The position numbers and the translations under genes are program-made. A stretch of 51,063 nucleotides of DNA from a virus. The notes below the pieces were generated by a model that saw nothing but the letters and a program-made list of their open reading frames with translations, made no database searches and was not told the origin of the DNA. The stretch covers positions 1 through 51,063 of the IMG/VR virus record IMGVR_UViG_3300028007_000003, one strand, 5' to 3'. Below are positions 36,260 to 46,900 of this stretch, piece after piece (the first letter of the stretch is position 1; the number at the start of each line of letters is the position of its first letter).

Positions 36260-39200
36260 TTAGGATATTTTTTTGTTTAGTCTTTCAGCTATTCTTTCTT
36301 GTCTTTTTTCTTGTGGTGTTTTTTGTTCTTTGCCAAATAGTTCTTCTTTAGCTTCGGAAGTTGCTTTTCTTGATATTGATTCTATTCTGTCTTGCAGTTG
36401 CTCTTGTGTTAAATCTTCTGCTTTTTTGAATTTTACGTTTCCTTTTTCAACTATGTTATATCCTTTCTTCATTAGGTTTTCAATACCGCTTTCAAGTTTT
36501 TTCAAACGTATTTCATTAAACTTTTCTATTTCTTCATCGGTCATTTCTCTTTTGTCTTTTCCCACTTTCATTGCTTCTACATCGGGATTGGGGACTCTTA
36601 CTTTTTTATCTGAAATAAAATCCCATACCTTATCCCCCGTTTTTGCGCCTTTAGGTAAAGTAGATAATGTTTGTACACCAATACCAAATGTTGCAGGTAT
36701 TCCCGTTGCTAATGCACCCACTATACCATCTCTTTCAAATGCTTCTTTTGAATCACTTATCATTAACGGAGTAGCCCATCCTTTCATTTCTTTAAATATA
36801 TCTGTTCTTTCACCTGTTACTTTTTTACCCGAAAGTAAATTCATTGCACTTGCAGGAATAGGGGCTAATTTACCTCTCACAAATGACATGGCATCGTCAA
36901 GTCTTGTTTTATATGGGAATGTTTTGCTTGAAAGTTCTCTTATTTGACCTGTGGTAGCAGACTTTGTTTTACCACTCATTAATTGTGAGAACTCTACTAC
37001 ATACTGCTGAAAACCACCCCATATATCATAGCGTGTATCTCCTATTTTAATTTTACCAAAGTCTGTGCTTCTTGGGTCTAATTCAACATCTGCACCCGAT
37101 AATGCAGCTAACGCCAACATTGACATACCAAAGCCAATAAACGTACCCATATCTTTCAATGCCATCATTCTTACTTCTTTTGGCATTTTAGCGTAGTATG
37201 CGGGGTTTAATGTATTGATACGTGCCGCCATCAATCTTGGTGAGAAAAAGGCTGTATTGAGTATGGGTGCTGCTTTTTCAAGTGGTTCTGCCATTTTACC
37301 CCTACCCGTTGCATTGTTAATCCATCCTGCTAATGATTTGTATAATTCAGGACTATTTTTCATAGTCTTTCCATCTGCCTCAAATGCTTGTACACCCTGA
37401 ATAAATAAATCGGCTCTCATTTTATTCAAATAAGATACATGCGCCCTTTCAGAGCCTTTGATAATCTTTCCTGCTACGGGTATTTCTTCAGCAATGTTGT
37501 TCATAAACCTTTCTTCTTTTGCTGAAAGTTTAGGGTCATGTGGGTCTGCTATGTATAGTCCTGATTCATCCATCACTGTATAAATAGGACTATTTCTAAG
37601 GTCGTAAAACCATCTGTCAAATCTTTTTTGAGATACGGCTTGCTTTAGCATTTCTACAAATGCCTTACCTGCTAACTTTGGATTAGAGATAGTTGGTATA
37701 ATACCTTGTCTTAATGGTGCAGATAAATCCACAGAAGCCATTACAGTTCTTGGCACGTTTAATACTTCGATAGCTGTATCTTTTATTTTCTGCCATTTAG
37801 TTCTATTGGCATATTCTTGCTGCATTAATCTTACTTCACGTTCTTGTTTTAGTTTTATTAATTTATTTTTTAATTCAATGGCTTCTTTGTCTAATTGTAC
37901 AGGTTCTTTTTTTGCTTCTTTAGCGTAATCTCCTTTGCTTAGTTTTTCTTCAAGTTCTGCTATTTCTTTTTGTGTGCGTGTTTTTATTCTATCTAAAACA
38001 ATTTGTTCGGGGCTTTTTTTATTGGCTTCTTTTTCTTGTCTTTTAGCCTCACGTTCTGCCTCTTTTTCTTGCTTTCTCAATTCTCTTTCTGCCTCAACAT
38101 CTTCCTGTTTTAATGATTTTATTTTTGCACGTAATTCGGTTATCTTTTTATTTCTTTCAATTTTTGCTCTTTCGTTAGTTGGCTCTACTCCATTCTTTAA
38201 ATCTTCTAACTGCTTAATAAGTTTTGCTTCATCCCTTAAATCTCTTAATGATGCCGCTATTTCATTACGTGTTCTTTTTTCATTATAAACACCCGCAATA
38301 ATATCTCTTACATCTGATTCTTGTATTTCAGGAATGTACCCCTTTAAATCGTTATGTATATTTTTTATTACATCTGCTAATTCTGTAACACCTTCTTCTA
38401 CATAAGAACGCATTAGTTTAGCTACATCGGGCGCGACATTAGCTAACTGTTTTGCATAAGGAATAGGTACGGCTGTTAATGTTCCGTCATTAGCCGCTTT
38501 GTTCCACTTTTCTTTTATTGATTCTTTTAATTTCTCTCTTTCTTTTACGTAATCTTCTTTTGACTTTTTTTGACTGCTCGGTTTTTTAGCTTTATCAATT
38601 TCTGCTTTTGCATCTTTCTTTCTTTGTTCTTCTACTAATTCATTGTATTTCTTTTCCCATTCTTCTTTTGCTTTCTTGATAGCATTAAATTCGTCAACTA
38701 CTTTGGCTCTTTGATCTTCCGTTAAATCTTCTACTTGATTTACTTCTGCTTCACGAACAAGCATTTCCCCTAATTCATCTTCTTGAAACACTCTGTTTTG
38801 TCTTGCCCTAAATGCAGCACCTAATTCAGAACCTCCCTTTTCAGATGCTTTATATGTTTTGTTTATTTCTTTAAATGTTTCCTCAAACTCTTTTGATTTA
38901 GGGTCTAATGTTTTTAGTTTTGACTCTAACCCTGCTGCATACTTAGTTAAAATCATGTGTTCTACATCAGTAGGCAAATAACCTGCATTGATTTTGTTAA
39001 TCAATCCTTTTACATTATACCCGTCTTTAATTGCTTGGTCTGCTTGCTCATTTAATGCGACATCTGTTTTTACTTCTCTCGCTGTTCTTTCGGGCAAACC
39101 TAATTCAGCACGTTTTTGTTCTGTGGCTGCGTGTTCAAGGCTTGTAGTCCTATCCAATTCCATTGCATCTACATCTTCGGCAGTTGGTGGTTTGGGTGGT

Positions 39201-41848
39201 TCTACTGCTGTTTCTGTGGTTCTTGGTTTTGTTTCTTCAACTTCTGCAATCGGTTTAGTCTTTGTAGAAACTCCTGCTTCTGTTGCGGGTTGAGGCTCTG
39301 AAACTTCTGCTTCAATTCCTTCTTCAATGTTTGGTTCGTATTCATAAAGTAAATTTTCTATGTTATCTAATAGTTCTGCTTCTTCTTCGGGTGTTAGTTG
39401 GCTTTCTTCTTCAAGGAATTTAAGTAAAGATGTTTCATCCATTGGTTCACCAACGGTTTCTTTTTCTACTCCTAATTTACTTCTCAATTCTTCAATAGAA
39501 GGTGCAAATTCACCTAATGTTTTATCATATAATGGATAAGCATTTTCTTTAGTAGCCTTCTCTACCATGTCAAGGTATCTATTGGCTCTTTTACTTGGTA
39601 TGCCATTTAATATGTCTTGAATAGTAGCATCTACTTGTGCGGCACTCATGCGTGTACCGTTTTCTTGAGTAATATCAAGAAACACATCATTATCTGTTAG
39701 TTCCTCAAATGCTTCTTGTACACCTCTATCTCTATCTACTAATACAACTCCTTTTTCATCAATAACCGCATCTCCTTCTGCCTTACTATTGTAAGCTACT
39801 TTTGTTATTCTGCCTTTTTCATTCCTTCTTACTACTGCGTTTCTTGTTGGGTCAATTTCAAGACCCATTTCTCTTGCTTTTGCTCTTAACTCATTTAACT
39901 TAGCCCTACCTTCCGCACTGTTAGCGTATCTTGCACCTTTATCAAAATATGACTTAGCTTGCATTACTAAATCATTAGTCTGCATTACTTTGTCAGACAC
40001 CTTAGTTTCTTTCTTTCTTTGTTCAATCGCACTTGTTCTTTCGGGTTCGGTCATACCACTTAATGTAGTAATTCTTACCCCTTCTCTCATTGGAGGTTCT
40101 TCACCCGATAACCTTCTTACCGTTACTTTTTCTTGGATAGGTTCTGCTTCTGTAACTTCTGTTGTTCCGATAGTTTCAGTAGTCGTTTTTGGTTCTCCGA
40201 CCTTTGCTTCTGTTTTGACGGGAATTTCGGTAGTTTGAGTTGTTTCATCTATTGATAGTTCAATGGGTTGAGATATTTGTTCGGGTTCACCTTTAGGTTT
40301 TGTTTCACTTAATCTAACTGCTTCTTTAGCTTCTTCAATAGTATCAAATTTTATTGGCGCACCACTTTCATCTACTATTGCTTCACCCTTTTTGTATGCA
40401 GTAAACTTACCGTCTTGACCTTGTTCAAATTTATTTCCTTTTTCTACTATTTCGGGCTTTCTTACTTCTGACGGCTGTATCGTTGTAGTGTATTTTTCAA
40501 TGATTGGTGCAATAGCTTCTGCATTTTCAGGGGGGATAGCACCACTTTCAATATTAGCATTTACTTGCTCAATAATTGATTTTATTTCTTCGGGCGTTTT
40601 TGCTTTTTTAAGGCTTTCTTCAATAGCTCTTTCGGTATTTCCAAAACGGCTAAATGCAGCACCACCCGCACTACCTAACAATCCACCTACTGCAAATGAA
40701 TTAAGATACCTTTGAGCAATAGTATCTTTCATTTCATCTTCGTCAAATATTTCTAAGTTCTCTAATTTATTGGCTGCTAATTTCATTAAGTCCATACCGC
40801 CTTCTTGTAAGGCTTCTGTACTACCTTCTGATACCAAACCTCTTGTCGCACCTTGTATAGTTCTTTTTGCTGCTTCTTTTTTAGCAAAGTTTTCAGCGTT
40901 TTTAAGAACGGTTTTTTCAAATTGATCTGCTGTTACTTTTACACCTTTTTCAATAAGTTCATCTGCTGTTTCGTTTACTATTTTTGATATAGCATACTTT
41001 TTTAAAGCAGGTACTTTAATAATGTTGTCTAAACCGACTTTTTCTAAAGCTGCTGTTACAGTTGCACCGCCTAACCCAAATATCTGCCTTGTTAAGGGGT
41101 CAACGGGCTTGTCTTTTGTAGCTTTATCTAATTGAGTAAGTGCATCATCATATCCTTGAATGGCAAAGGTTGTACCCATTGTAGCAGCACCTAATCCCAT
41201 ATCCGCTACCATAGACGGTATCATTACGCCCAATGCTTTTAAGTCTTTCCAACCTATCCCATCGGTTATATCAAATCCTTCAATTATTTTATTTTCATTT
41301 TCTTTTGATGAAGTATCTGTACGCAGATTGCCAATAAGGTCTTTAGCCCCTTTGGTTAAAGCCATTTCTCTTAACTGTGCTAAATTAGTCCCATACTTTT
41401 CATCTGAACTTCTTAATGCCAATGAAACGGGGTCGCCAAAAGATTCGGCACGGACTATCCCCCCTGCTAATCTTTGTGCGCTACCTATTAAGTTATTCCA
41501 TACAGCACCAAAATAACTATCTTCTTTTATTTTATCTTTTTCAATGGCTTGTGCAATAAGGTTTTCGCCTACAATACCTTTTGCAGTAGGTCTTACTTCT
41601 TCAATTCCTTTCTTTACAGGTTGTAATGGAGTTAACCCACCTGTTATTTTAATTTCTCCTTGTGATGGTGTAGGGGAAGATGTAGTCAATGACTTTACGA
41701 CACCAACTTTTTTTTTTAACCCAAACTGATTTTTAAAATCAGACGCATATTTCATCACATCGTCTTTCGTAGCACCACCTTCTAACATTTTTCTAATGTT
41801 AGCATCTAACTGTGTCCTTCTTTGATTATCTAATTCTAAATCTTGCAT
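36260..41848 (-). CDS. Giant internal virion protein (large polyvalent type), 1862 aa
   Basis: An 1862-residue protein. The N-terminus (QRRTQLDANIRKMLEGGATK) is followed by a conserved-looking SYFGAVWNNLIGSAQRLAGG region. Two or three potential membrane-interacting stretches follow (GLGGATVTAALEKVGL, and FIGFGMSMLALAALSG at about 1560-1580). The middle is a long charged part with coiled coils (KQEDVEAERELRKQEKEAER). The C-terminal region (INNATGRGKMAEP, FFSPRLMAARINTLNP) resembles polyvalent and internal proteins of podoviruses. By order after 189- and 504-residue proteins it corresponds to T7 gp16, the ejected protein that helps DNA cross the envelope. No lytic transglycosylase motif was identified. 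Enzymatic content unknown. Confidence 0.7.
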   Translation of the reverse strand: MQDLELDNQRRTQLDANIRKMLEGGATKDDVMKYASDFKNQFGLKKKVGVVKSLTTSSPTPSQGEIKITGGLTPLQPVKKGIEEVRPTAKGIVGENLIAQAIEKDKIKEDSYFGAVWNNLIGSAQRLAGGIVRAESFGDPVSLALRSSDEKYGTNLAQLREMALTKGAKDLIGNLRTDTSSKENENKIIEGFDITDGIGWKDLKALGVMIPSMVADMGLGAATMGTTFAIQGYDDALTQLDKATKDKPVDPLTRQIFGLGGATVTAALEKVGLDNIIKVPALKKYAISKIVNETADELIEKGVKVTADQFEKTVLKNAENFAKKEAAKRTIQGATRGLVSEGSTEALQEGGMDLMKLAANKLENLEIFDEDEMKDTIAQRYLNSFAVGGLLGSAGGAAFSRFGNTERAIEESLKKAKTPEEIKSIIEQVNANIESGAIPPENAEAIAPIIEKYTTTIQPSEVRKPEIVEKGNKFEQGQDGKFTAYKKGEAIVDESGAPIKFDTIEEAKEAVRLSETKPKGEPEQISQPIELSIDETTQTTEIPVKTEAKVGEPKTTTETIGTTEVTEAEPIQEKVTVRRLSGEEPPMREGVRITTLSGMTEPERTSAIEQRKKETKVSDKVMQTNDLVMQAKSYFDKGARYANSAEGRAKLNELRAKAREMGLEIDPTRNAVVRRNEKGRITKVAYNSKAEGDAVIDEKGVVLVDRDRGVQEAFEELTDNDVFLDITQENGTRMSAAQVDATIQDILNGIPSKRANRYLDMVEKATKENAYPLYDKTLGEFAPSIEELRSKLGVEKETVGEPMDETSLLKFLEEESQLTPEEEAELLDNIENLLYEYEPNIEEGIEAEVSEPQPATEAGVSTKTKPIAEVEETKPRTTETAVEPPKPPTAEDVDAMELDRTTSLEHAATEQKRAELGLPERTAREVKTDVALNEQADQAIKDGYNVKGLINKINAGYLPTDVEHMILTKYAAGLESKLKTLDPKSKEFEETFKEINKTYKASEKGGSELGAAFRARQNRVFQEDELGEMLVREAEVNQVEDLTEDQRAKVVDEFNAIKKAKEEWEKKYNELVEEQRKKDAKAEIDKAKKPSSQKKSKEDYVKEREKLKESIKEKWNKAANDGTLTAVPIPYAKQLANVAPDVAKLMRSYVEEGVTELADVIKNIHNDLKGYIPEIQESDVRDIIAGVYNEKRTRNEIAASLRDLRDEAKLIKQLEDLKNGVEPTNERAKIERNKKITELRAKIKSLKQEDVEAERELRKQEKEAEREAKRQEKEANKKSPEQIVLDRIKTRTQKEIAELEEKLSKGDYAKEAKKEPVQLDKEAIELKNKLIKLKQEREVRLMQQEYANRTKWQKIKDTAIEVLNVPRTVMASVDLSAPLRQGIIPTISNPKLAGKAFVEMLKQAVSQKRFDRWFYDLRNSPIYTVMDESGLYIADPHDPKLSAKEERFMNNIAEEIPVAGKIIKGSERAHVSYLNKMRADLFIQGVQAFEADGKTMKNSPELYKSLAGWINNATGRGKMAEPLEKAAPILNTAFFSPRLMAARINTLNPAYYAKMPKEVRMMALKDMGTFIGFGMSMLALAALSGADVELDPRSTDFGKIKIGDTRYDIWGGFQQYVVEFSQLMSGKTKSATTGQIRELSSKTFPYKTRLDDAMSFVRGKLAPIPASAMNLLSGKKVTGERTDIFKEMKGWATPLMISDSKEAFERDGIVGALATGIPATFGIGVQTLSTLPKGAKTGDKVWDFISDKKVRVPNPDVEAMKVGKDKREMTDEEIEKFNEIRLKKLESGIENLMKKGYNIVEKGNVKFKKAEDLTQEQLQDRIESISRKATSEAKEELFGKEQKTPQEKRQERIAERLNKKIS

Positions 41849-41850
41849 AA

Positions 41851-43365
41851 TTATTCAAATATAGGATTACCGTTTTTATCTAAGCCTTTATAAGTTATTT
41901 TTTTATTAGATTTTTGTGTTGCTTGCGGCTTTACATCTTTTTTATAATCAGCTTTACCTTTAAATATATTACCTTCTAATTGAGTATTACTTCCCGTTGT
42001 TCTTTGAAATATGTTTGCTATTTTATAATAGTAGTTGGGGTCGTTTGGTTTTATAAATTCATCTTTTTTCATTTCTTCTGCAACCAAACCGTCTATTATT
42101 GGTGCTGTTGTTATTCTAATACCCTTATTTTCTTTATCTACTTTTGCATCTATTAATTTAACACTACCATTTCCAGCATACATTTCTCTTATAATATCAA
42201 TCATATCATCTGATGTTCCTTGCTCTGTTGCTTTTTTAAATCTTTGAACAAAATCAACTGTTTGGTTTTTAGAACCACCGCCACCTACATTAATTCTTGT
42301 ATTGCTTACAGGCGCACGTGTACTTGCTGCGGGAATGAAGTCTGATTTATCTAATGCTTCAATAGTGTTATATAATACGTGCCTTTTAGCAAGTTCTTTT
42401 TCTTCTCTGTTAAAGTTATCGTAGTTAGGGAATGCCTGTCTTGTTGATTGTATTAATTCAAGGTTTTTAGTAGGGTCTTGTGAAAACCTTTTATATACCT
42501 CTGAATCAATTACAGTAAAGGGTCTATTACCTGAACTTGGCAAAGCCTCTGCGGGTATTACTTCTGATTTTATTTTAAGTGAAGGCGTTTTGCCTTTGGG
42601 TAAAAAACCTCCAACAACTTCTTCTGCTTTAAATGTAGGTTGTTTCCAATAAGGCATTTTAGCTTCAAATCTTACATTTTCCATTGGAGTTCCCGTAAAC
42701 ACTTTAGCCTCTTCCATCCCTCTCGGATTAGTAATTTCATCTACTAATGATTTATTGCCTCTTATGTATCTACTTAAAAATTCAGGGTCGGCTAATTGTG
42801 CTGCGACTTGAGAAGGCGGCACTTCTAATGGATTAATAAAAGTATTGCCGTTGCCTATTCTTCTTTGTAATGCGTCCGTTCTTAAATCTCTTGCAACTTG
42901 CGAAGCATCTAATTCAGGAAATTGTTGCTTTAATTGCATTACTGCTTTATCTGAAACATCCAATTCGTTTTTTAATGCGTCTAATGATGAAACAATTGCA
43001 CTCATGTCTTTTGTAATTCCTGAAAGTAAATCAGGATAAGACATATTTCTTACGTTAGCAGTATATTTATTTATTAGTTCTGCAACTTTTTCATTACCTA
43101 TGGCATTAGCTACATCACTTCCTGTTTGATGTTTTGACAAATCAGTTAAGTCTTGTATCATTTTTGTTTTACGATACAAGTCCATTTCGTCTTGTTGCTG
43201 CTGTCTTATCTGATCTGCAATTTGCCTTTCTAACAAAGAATCTTGTCTAATTTTTTGTCTTTCCTTTTGGGCAGTTGCGGCACTTAAAGCATCACCGGGA
43301 CTGCCAAACATATTTGGTAAATTAATACCCGCATAATCAGCATTATTGAACGGTGTTTCTGCCAT
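41851..43365 (-). CDS. Putative internal virion protein (gp15-position), 504 aa
   Basis: A 504-residue hydrophilic helical protein. The N-terminal 120 residues are highly charged with Gln-rich helices (TAQKERQKIRQDSLLERQI, DQIRQQQQDEMDLYRKT). The remainder alternates short helices and loops (MSAIVSSLDALKNELDVSD), ending in a basic Lys-rich tail (KKDVKPQATQKSNKKITYK). In T7-like phages the three ejection proteins are encoded in the order small, medium, large; this gene occupies the medium position. It has no signal peptide or recognised catalytic motif. Three nt to the next gene, so they are co-translated. Function inferred by position and composition. Confidence 0.6.
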   Translation of the reverse strand: MAETPFNNADYAGINLPNMFGSPGDALSAATAQKERQKIRQDSLLERQIADQIRQQQQDEMDLYRKTKMIQDLTDLSKHQTGSDVANAIGNEKVAELINKYTANVRNMSYPDLLSGITKDMSAIVSSLDALKNELDVSDKAVMQLKQQFPELDASQVARDLRTDALQRRIGNGNTFINPLEVPPSQVAAQLADPEFLSRYIRGNKSLVDEITNPRGMEEAKVFTGTPMENVRFEAKMPYWKQPTFKAEEVVGGFLPKGKTPSLKIKSEVIPAEALPSSGNRPFTVIDSEVYKRFSQDPTKNLELIQSTRQAFPNYDNFNREEKELAKRHVLYNTIEALDKSDFIPAASTRAPVSNTRINVGGGGSKNQTVDFVQRFKKATEQGTSDDMIDIIREMYAGNGSVKLIDAKVDKENKGIRITTAPIIDGLVAEEMKKDEFIKPNDPNYYYKIANIFQRTTGSNTQLEGNIFKGKADYKKDVKPQATQKSNKKITYKGLDKNGNPIFE

Positions 43366-43381
43366 TTGATTGTATTATTTA

Positions 43382-43951
43382 TTATTTCCCTGAACTTTGA
43401 TATTGACCCAATTTTATTGCTAATGAAGATAAATCGCTTAATGCACCGTATTGATTAAATGCACCCGATTGTCTTAACCCAGACTTGGCTTCAAGGTCTA
43501 ATTGATACTTTCTAAGCATATCTTGTTGCTGCTTGTCAAGTTCATCTGTCATTTGACCGTAGGCTCTGTTTAGATTATCTAATAAACCATACTTCATTTG
43601 GCCCTCTTGTATTCCTAAGTTTGTATATGCTTGATTAGCTGCCCCTTGTGTTGCCGCCCCTAATGCTAATGCTTGTGAAGAATCGGTTGCATTACGATTA
43701 ATATTAGCCATTTGACTTGCTTGGTTGGCTGCAATATTTCTTGCCGCCTCTGCTGCACCGGGCATACGTGCATTAAAAAGCTGTTGAGTAATGCCTAAGT
43801 TTTGTTGGGCATATGGGCTTATCTGTCTTTCTTTGTAAATCGGATTAATTTGATTAGCAAGCCTGTTTTGCTTACTACCAAACAAAAATCTACCAAAAGT
43901 ATTTAAAGCACCAACTCCTGCACCAATCGCTGTAAGTGGGTCTATCGGCAT
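43382..43951 (-). CDS. Putative internal virion protein (gp14-position), 189 aa
   Basis: A 189-residue Ala/Gln/Asn-rich helical protein with a Gly-rich hydrophobic start (DPLTAIGAGVGALNTFGRFL). Further segments include NIAANQASQMANINRNATDS and ALGAATQGAANQAYTNL, and a Gln/Asp helix (MTDELDKQQQDMLRKYQLDL). This amphipathic, Ala-Gln-rich composition is typical of small ejected proteins of podoviruses such as T7 gp14 that form the outer-membrane part of the DNA channel. It comes just before the 504- and 1862-residue proteins, in the expected order. Confidence 0.65.
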   Translation of the reverse strand: MPIDPLTAIGAGVGALNTFGRFLFGSKQNRLANQINPIYKERQISPYAQQNLGITQQLFNARMPGAAEAARNIAANQASQMANINRNATDSSQALALGAATQGAANQAYTNLGIQEGQMKYGLLDNLNRAYGQMTDELDKQQQDMLRKYQLDLEAKSGLRQSGAFNQYGALSDLSSLAIKLGQYQSSGK

Positions 43952-43993
43952 AATGTGTAATTTTTTATATTTATAAAATTAACGTTTTTAATC

Positions 43994-46900
43994 CTATTGC
44001 AAAATACTTTTTTGCCCTCTCGAAATCATCATTCCTACGTCTACAAAGTTAATGTAAATTAAGCCCCTATATGCTTGCCATTCTAACATCACTTGTGGTA
44101 CTTGGCTTATAATAACATCTCCCTTGTATAGCTTTTCGTCTGCTGTTCCGGTTGCGTTAGGGGATAGCCTATCTCTTAAAAACCTTGCATACAACACCCC
44201 TTCTTTATTTGAGTAATCGTTTGATGCTAAGTCTGTAATTTGTACGTTAGGATAGTCTGTATAAAGTACGGTAAAATCGGGTATTTGAGAGCCTTCAAGG
44301 GCAATGTCAAATATTTCTTTTACTCCGCTTGGAATTGGAGTGTTTTGAGCAAAGCATAGCCTTACTGGATATTGAGTGCCAAACCATTTATTCCAATTTG
44401 TAGTGTCTGCATTAAACTTGTATAACACACCGTTTTTAAACCCGAACATTTGGTTTTCTATGTAGTCGTACTGTTCGCCTAAGTATTCAAAATCTTGATT
44501 CCATTGGTTTTTCTCATATTGAAACACCATTGTTTTAGCTAATTGGTCGTATATGTCAAACCTGTTTATGATAGAGGTTGCATAGGATGGAACAGATGAA
44601 TAACTTGGTAAAGTAGTAGCATAGTTCTGATAAATAAGCCCTACGAGTGAAATACCCACTTCTTTATGCAATGGGTCTATAAATGACGGTAAATGATGAA
44701 ACCCGTTAATATTATCAAGGTTGCCTGTACTTGCTTCAAGATAATTCTTACAATACCTTTGGAAAAATCTTGCTTGCTTAAATTGACTGATAGGGTAAAG
44801 CCCGTTACTTGAATATTGCACCATTACCCCTGAATTAACATCAATCCAATATACATTGCCTAAATATTGAACTACGCTTTCGGGGTTAACTGTACCAAAA
44901 GAGCCTTGCAGTACGTTAATTGTACCTATTACCCCTGTTGATTCTGCTATAAATGCGTTTGCGGATGCTCCCACCAACTGCACTTCCGAAAGATACATAG
45001 ATACAGTTTCGTTCACGCAAATAGCCAACATTATTTTACCTTGTTCGGCTAACTTGCTTGCAATTTGTAGCTTTTGAATTGCACCACATTCGGACGGCAA
45101 ATTTCTTTCGTCAAGGGCATCAAAAGTAGAAAGACCATTTGTTCGTGTACCTTCAATGATAGTATTACTCCACGAAATACTGCTTGTTTTTGTTTGTTGA
45201 CCTATTTCGTCTATTGTTGTACTCCACCCAATATCACTATACCAATTTCTCCAAAACAAATCATTAGGGGACATATTTTCTGTAAAATAGTTGCCGTTTG
45301 TGTTTGTTCTTTGTAAGACGTATATATCTCCATTAAAAGTACCTTTTGTGGTGCTATATGTTCTATTCGATGCTGTCGGGTTGGTTATTGGATATATTTG
45401 ACCTACTTCGTAATAAGGTTCGTTTGTAAGTTCTTTGTAAGGTGTAAATATTTCAAATAAAGGGGTAATAGTGCCGCCCAAAGCCCCAAAATTATCCAAT
45501 TTCAATATAAGCCATTTACCGTCTTGTGCAAGTATTGGTAATGTTTTTTTACCTGTTACTCCCGTTTGGAAATAAAGGTTTACCAAATCACCGCTACCTT
45601 CTTCAAATGTATATCCAAAACCAAAACCAATAAACTGACTAATATCTATTGATACACCATATAAGCCACTTGCGTATGCTGTGGTTGTGTGAGTATAAGT
45701 TCCATCATTCAGTCTTGTAGTATAAAATATTGAATTGGCTCTTGCTTGCGCAAAAAATCTTGTAGTAAGATTATGCGTTCTTACGGGTGCATAATAATAC
45801 GCCCAATTCGGTATTTCATTTACGGCATTTACATTGCTTAAACCCCAATCTATACCAAGATTATAAACCGTTTGGTCATAACTTCTGTCGGGAGTTGTAA
45901 TTAGGTTGTTATCATTTAAAGAAACGCCGCACTTCCTTCTGTATTTATCAAAAAATACAGTCCCGTATCTATACGTTCCGTTTGATTTAAACGCCATTGC
46001 ACCTCCCAATGATATTGTCGCCCCTGTAACATCGCTTCTATACCCGCTATCTAAACCAGAACCAACTACTATGTAATAGTCATAAGTAATGCCGCTATTT
46101 TGTGCAATTTGAGCCATTAATAATGTTACCCCCGTAGAACTATATGTGGCAGTTGTTACGTCTATTGTAGAAGGTGGTATAATTGGGGGCTCGTTATATA
46201 ATGAAAAAAAATAGTGGTCAGGGGATAAGCCACCGCCTAAAACTAACGAATAATAATCCCTAACCGCAACAACGCTACCGCCTATATAATAATTTAATGT
46301 AACTATTCCCCAATATCCTTTTAAATTAGTTTGACCGTTTTCAAACTTTACAACTTCTGCCGTCATGCTTGAAGATGATGGCGTATCATATCCTTCTACA
46401 TTGTTTCCCAAAAAATTTCTGTTTCTTGAAAATTCAATAGTCCTTGAAAGAAGCGGTACGCTATCAAACGGCTTTACAGATTCATGTAAACTTAAAGAAA
46501 GCCCCGCTATATTATTGTAAAAGTTAAATGTTAATGTCGTTCCTGTATTGTGGGCGTTAATATCATCTTTATCCCACGTTTTAATTATCTGACAAGCCCC
46601 GCTATTACCTAATCTAAAAACCAATTCCACTTCTAATACGTCTTGGTCAATAACTTCTGTTTGTGGTAATGTTATTTGTACATAATTAAAATTATCTTGC
46701 GGTGAGTTGTATGGTGCAAGTTCAGAAAAAGCACCTAAAACAGAGTATTCATAATCTCTATAAAAGTACCTTACAGCAAATTGAAGTGAAGCATCTTTTA
46801 CAAAGTTATTAGTAAAAGTAGCATCGTTCTTTTTGTCTATTGTAAGGGTATAAAAAGGCGGTCTGCGAATGATAGTAATTACTTCTGGGTTCATTGGATA

